Shown here in pieces: positions 60,616-64,000 of a DNA stretch of 64,000 nucleotides. The position numbers and the translations under genes were made by a program. The notes beneath the pieces were generated by a model. It ran no database searches and was not told the DNA's origin. It was given only the letters and a program-made list of their open reading frames with translations. Source of the stretch: Agriterribacter humi (GTDB lineage Bacteria; Bacteroidota; Bacteroidia; Chitinophagales; Chitinophagaceae); NCBI RefSeq assembly GCF_009192765.1, contig NZ_VOHQ01000001.1, positions 496,001-560,000 on the forward strand, read 5' to 3'. How positions within the stretch are numbered: position 1 is the first letter of the stretch; each line of letters starts with the position of its first letter.

Positions 60616-61770
60616 GTGAAAAGAAAGATGCTTTTGTTAAAACGGTTTTGTTTTGGAGCAATAGTTACCCTGGTTATTGCAACAACGGGATGCAAGGAAA
60701 AATTTCCGTTTCCGCCATCGGCAGTTGACAAAAATTACCTGGTAGTGGAAGGATTTATCAATAGCGGAAATGACAGTACGCGTATAAAGCTCAGCAGATC
60801 GGTTAAACCGGATGACAGTGTATTTATCAAACCCGAAAGAGCCGCTATTGTTTTTGTAGAAGGTGAAAGCGGAATGGATTATCCACTTTTCGAAACAGGA
60901 GCAGGGTTATATTGCGGAGCTCCGATTGCATTAAACCCTGCAGAAAGATACAGGCTTTCTATACAAACAACGAACGGAAAATCGTATTTCTCTGAATTTG
61001 TAGATGTAAAAACAACGCCACCTATTGACAGTATCAACTGGGCAAGAACAGCAAACGGCGTACAGATTTATGCGAATACGCACGACCCGGGAAACGATAC
61101 CCGCTATTATGGATGGCAGTTTACGGAAACCTGGGAATTTCATTCCAATTACCCATCACTGTGGGAATATATAGATGGAACAATGGTATACAGGAATAAT
61201 CCTGCCAGGCTTTATACCTGCTGGCAATCTTCCTCATCAACCAATATATTTATTGGTTCTTCTGCAAAACTCACAAGTGATGTTATTCACCGTGCGCCCC
61301 TCGTTTTTATTCCTGATAATTCATGGAAACTGGGTGTTAAATACAGTATTAATGTAAAACAACGGGCACTCAGCAAAGGTGCTTTTGAGTACCTAGAGAA
61401 AATGAAAAAGAACTCAGAGCAACTGGGAAGTATTTTCGATCCGCAACCTTCCACCGCCTCGGGTAATATGTATTGTGCCAACGATCCCAATGAAATGGTG
61501 ATTGGCTATATGTACGCCAGTTCTATTGATGAGCAAAGAATATTTATCAGCCGCGTGCAGGTGCCAGACTGGCGCTACCGCCTTTATTGTGACATAATTA
61601 CTGTAGCAAATAACAAAGACAGTCTGGATGCAGCTTTTTTAGGCAACTATAATCTTGTTATAGATGAAGTACGTGCGGGAGCAGCCATAGTGGCCTATAC
61701 AGGATCTACCGGCTTATGCATTGACTGCACCCGCAGGGGAACGAATGTAAAACCAGATTTCTGGAGATGA
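60616..61770 (+). CDS. DUF4249-family outer-membrane lipoprotein
   Basis: The start at 60616 is a GTG; an ATG lies four codons later (60628). The 384-residue lipoprotein (signal LVIATTGCKEKF) has the DUF4249 form: YLVVEGFINSGNDSTRIKLSRS near the N-terminus, a beta-sandwich opening, and PIDSINWARTANGVQIYANTHDPGNDTRYYGWQFTETWEF. It ends in a Cys-rich motif (GLCIDCTRRGTNVKPDFW) that is usual for the family. DUF4249 proteins accompany TonB receptors of this type and probably act as a SusD-like partner; the ligand is unknown. Confidence 0.85.
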   Translation: MKRKMLLLKRFCFGAIVTLVIATTGCKEKFPFPPSAVDKNYLVVEGFINSGNDSTRIKLSRSVKPDDSVFIKPERAAIVFVEGESGMDYPLFETGAGLYCGAPIALNPAERYRLSIQTTNGKSYFSEFVDVKTTPPIDSINWARTANGVQIYANTHDPGNDTRYYGWQFTETWEFHSNYPSLWEYIDGTMVYRNNPARLYTCWQSSSSTNIFIGSSAKLTSDVIHRAPLVFIPDNSWKLGVKYSINVKQRALSKGAFEYLEKMKKNSEQLGSIFDPQPSTASGNMYCANDPNEMVIGYMYASSIDEQRIFISRVQVPDWRYRLYCDIITVANNKDSLDAAFLGNYNLVIDEVRAGAAIVAYTGSTGLCIDCTRRGTNVKPDFWR

Positions 61771-61830
61771 TTATCTGAAATAAGTTATACATTTTTAAAG
61801 AATCAATAAACAGGAATACCAGCCAGGAGC

Positions 61831-64000
61831 ATGAAATATAAGATCACTTTCTTTTTCGTTTTCATCTTGATGCAGTCGTATGCGCAAAACCCCGTAACCG
61901 ATAGCCTGCAGCAACAATTCTCCCGTTTTACGCAAAATACCTTCACCGAAAAAGTTTATTTGCATACCGACAGGAATTTTTATATCGCCGGTGAAATCCT
62001 GTGGTTCAAAGCCTATATAACAGATGGCATATTGAATGCTCCTGCTGATTTGAGCAAGGTTGCATATGTGGATGTTATTGACATCAGCAACAAGGTTTTT
62101 CTTCAAACCAAAATAGCATTAAAAAGCGGAAAGGGAAATGGCTCATTATACCTGCCGGCAAATATGCCATCCGGCAAATACAAAATAAGGACCTATACCA
62201 ACTGGATGAAAAATGCTGATGCGGCATTTTATTTTGAAAAGGCTTTTACAGTGGTGAACGCACAGTCAACTGCGGGGCTGGTTGTTGCCGGTACTACACC
62301 AGAATACGATATACAATTTTTTCCGGAAGGTGGCAACCTGGTGAAAAACGTGGAAAGCAAGGTTGCCTTTCGCATGACAGATAAAAATGGGAAAGGGGTA
62401 CAGGCATTTACGGGTATAGTGCTAAATCAAAACCGGGATACCATTGCCGTATTCAATCCTTCGCGGTTCGGTATTGGTTATTTTAATTTTACCCCTGCCG
62501 ATACACGTCTTTACAAAGCTTATATTACTACTCCTTCAGGCAGAACAATAGTAAAAGACTTACCGGCTGCAATGGAAGAAGGCTATACCATGAAACTTCG
62601 CAAGGCAGACCAGGGGCAGGTTGAAGTAACTGTACATTCACGCAATACAGGAAACACTGCATCGGCGGTATACCTTTTTATTCACACAAGAGGTTTGGTA
62701 AAAAACGTACAAACTAAAGTGCTACAAAATAGCAGTGCGCATTTTATTATAGCTGAAGATATACTGGGGGACGGTATTTCCCATTTCACTGTATTCAATA
62801 ATCTGCGGCAACCGGTATGCGAAAGGTTATACTTTAAAAATCCATTGAACCGGTTGGTTATTCATGCAAAAACCAATGTACCGGGGTATGGAATGAGAAA
62901 AAAAGTAAACGTTGATGTAAACAGCGCTGATTCTCACAATGAATCCATTCCGGCAAACATGTCGCTTGCCGTGTACAGGTTAGATTCACTTCAAACCAGT
63001 GAGCAATCTGATATTTTCAGTTACCTGTGGCTGAGCGCCGATCTGAAAGGAACGGTTGAATCCCCGTCCTGGTATTTTAGCGGCAGCGACAGTACAGCGG
63101 AGGCAATGGACAACCTTATGCTTACACATGGATGGCGAAGATTTGCGTGGACGGCTATACAGCAAAACAGGCTCCCTACTTACAAATTTCTTCCTGAATA
63201 TACCGGGCATATCATAACCGGAAAGATAACGGATTCGGCCACACGCAAACCTCTGACTGATGTAATAGTATACCTGTCTGTACCCGGCGACCGTACACAA
63301 TTCTATGCTTCCAGTTCGGATGCAAACGGGAATATCCGGTTTTATACCCGCGAAGCATACGGACCGGGTGAGGTTATTCTGCAGCCGGAAGGGTTTTCAG
63401 TAAGCAGCTATAATATTGACATCAATACTCCATTCCAGGACCAGTTTTCAACAAAGCCATTGGCTGCTTTGCAGCTTTCAGCCGGACTTAAAAATGCGAT
63501 CGAACAAAATAGTATCAATGCACAGGTGCAGCGAAAATTTTTAGCGGATCAGTTAAGAATATACAACCTGCCCCAAACAGACAGCATCGCTTTTTACGGC
63601 AGACCCGATGAAAAATATTTACTTGATGATTATACGCGTTTTACTACAATGGAAGAAGTATTGCGGGAATATGTATCAGGGGTGCTGGTAGGAAGAGCTA
63701 AGGGAAAGTTTCATTTAAATGTAATTGACGTGGTGAATAACCGGCTGTTTAAAGACAACCCACTGGTTTTATTAGATGGCGTTCCGGTGCATGATATGGA
63801 TCGCATTATGAGCTATGATCCGTTAAAAATAAGAAAACTGGAACTGGTAAAAAGAAGATATTATTATGGCCCGCTGGTGGTAGACGGCATACTTAATTTT
63901 ACTACATATAAAGGCAATCTGCCGGAATTTGAAGTGGATAGTCGTGCTGTAATTCTTGATTATGAAGGGATGCAATGGCAAAGAGAATTTTATTCACCAC
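61831..64000 (+). CDS. MG2-domain protein with TonB-plug-like tail, cut by window end
   Basis: From the ATG at 61831 (MKYKITFFFVFILMQSYAQ) the frame stays open to the window edge, giving at least 723 residues. After a signal peptide comes the macroglobulin MG2-type opening (FTEKVYLHTDRNFYIAGEILWFKAYITDG), further beta domains (FFPEGGNLVKNVESKVAFRMTDKNGKGVQAF), a CarboxypepD-reg-like segment (GHIITGKITDSATRKPLTDVIVYL) and a plug-like stretch (FKDNPLVLLDGVPVHDMDRIMSYDPLKIRKLELV...YGPLVVDGILNFTTYKG). Genes of this type commonly follow a TonB receptor and DUF4249 gene, and may help to assemble or gate the transporter. An AGGAG lies one base before the ATG, which is very close. Confidence 0.82.
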   Translation, partial: MKYKITFFFVFILMQSYAQNPVTDSLQQQFSRFTQNTFTEKVYLHTDRNFYIAGEILWFKAYITDGILNAPADLSKVAYVDVIDISNKVFLQTKIALKSGKGNGSLYLPANMPSGKYKIRTYTNWMKNADAAFYFEKAFTVVNAQSTAGLVVAGTTPEYDIQFFPEGGNLVKNVESKVAFRMTDKNGKGVQAFTGIVLNQNRDTIAVFNPSRFGIGYFNFTPADTRLYKAYITTPSGRTIVKDLPAAMEEGYTMKLRKADQGQVEVTVHSRNTGNTASAVYLFIHTRGLVKNVQTKVLQNSSAHFIIAEDILGDGISHFTVFNNLRQPVCERLYFKNPLNRLVIHAKTNVPGYGMRKKVNVDVNSADSHNESIPANMSLAVYRLDSLQTSEQSDIFSYLWLSADLKGTVESPSWYFSGSDSTAEAMDNLMLTHGWRRFAWTAIQQNRLPTYKFLPEYTGHIITGKITDSATRKPLTDVIVYLSVPGDRTQFYASSSDANGNIRFYTREAYGPGEVILQPEGFSVSSYNIDINTPFQDQFSTKPLAALQLSAGLKNAIEQNSINAQVQRKFLADQLRIYNLPQTDSIAFYGRPDEKYLLDDYTRFTTMEEVLREYVSGVLVGRAKGKFHLNVIDVVNNRLFKDNPLVLLDGVPVHDMDRIMSYDPLKIRKLELVKRRYYYGPLVVDGILNFTTYKGNLPEFEVDSRAVILDYEGMQWQREFYSP

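Overview
The window looks like a chromosomal segment of a Bacteroidota bacterium, probably of the Chitinophagaceae or a close relative. The evidence is two SusC/SusD pairs, a BACON-domain lipoprotein, ECF sigma factors, a DUF4249 lipoprotein beside a TonB receptor with an STN domain, bacillithiol synthesis, mostly weak Shine-Dalgarno sites and TAnnTTTG-like promoters. No species can be named from sequence alone.

Left end (1-6.3 kb): a truncated ECF sigma gene, an ECF sigma gene followed by a lipoprotein with a BACON domain and seven beta-propeller-like repeats, a di-haem cytochrome c (MauG/peroxidase type), a flavodoxin reductase-like protein and a further ECF sigma gene. The reductase and the last sigma gene are divergent and separated by a strong 11-bp inverted repeat.

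Polysaccharide locus 1 (6.5-27 kb, nearly all minus strand): dioxygenase, 2-hydroxyacid dehydrogenase, AldA-like aldehyde dehydrogenase, DUF4038 glycosidase, SDR, sugar isomerase-like protein, an HpaI/RhmA-type aldolase fused to two cupins, SusC, SusD, GH78 rhamnosidase and a six-hairpin glycosidase. A divergent AraC regulator sits at its head. The set fits capture and depolymerisation of a rhamnose-rich (pectin-like) glycan, then non-phosphorylative deoxysugar breakdown to pyruvate and lactaldehyde, then lactate.

Middle (27-34.5 kb): a small heat-shock gene with a textbook sigma-54 promoter, followed by an AT-rich, decayed stretch between a tRNA-Ser 3'-end fragment and the intact tRNA-Ser(TGA). 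This stretch holds a GNAT acetyltransferase, a frameshifted unknown gene, an AraC regulator, a membrane protein, a frameshifted lipoprotein and a chimera of an IS1182-type transposase and a serine recombinase tail. It looks like an old integrated element. Next comes tRNA-Arg(ACG) preceded by three exact 101-bp tandem units, each a 5' part of the same tRNA with a 20-bp palindrome inserted in the D-loop.

Region 34.5-54.1 kb: a NagB-LmbE fusion, a secreted protein, then locus 2. Locus 2 has a LacI regulator divergent from a PmoA-like protein, ThuA, two Gfo/Idh/MocA proteins, SDR, SusC, SusD and mannonate dehydratase (uxuA). It has no obvious glycoside hydrolase. Hairpin-bearing dispersed repeats sit in the leaders of two of its genes. 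bshC follows.

Right end (54.2-64 kb): a persulfide dioxygenase-rhodanese protein with a TauE/SafE exporter (sulfide/persulfide detoxification), then an operon of a secreted protein, a TonB-dependent receptor, a DUF4249 lipoprotein and an MG2-domain protein that runs off the window.
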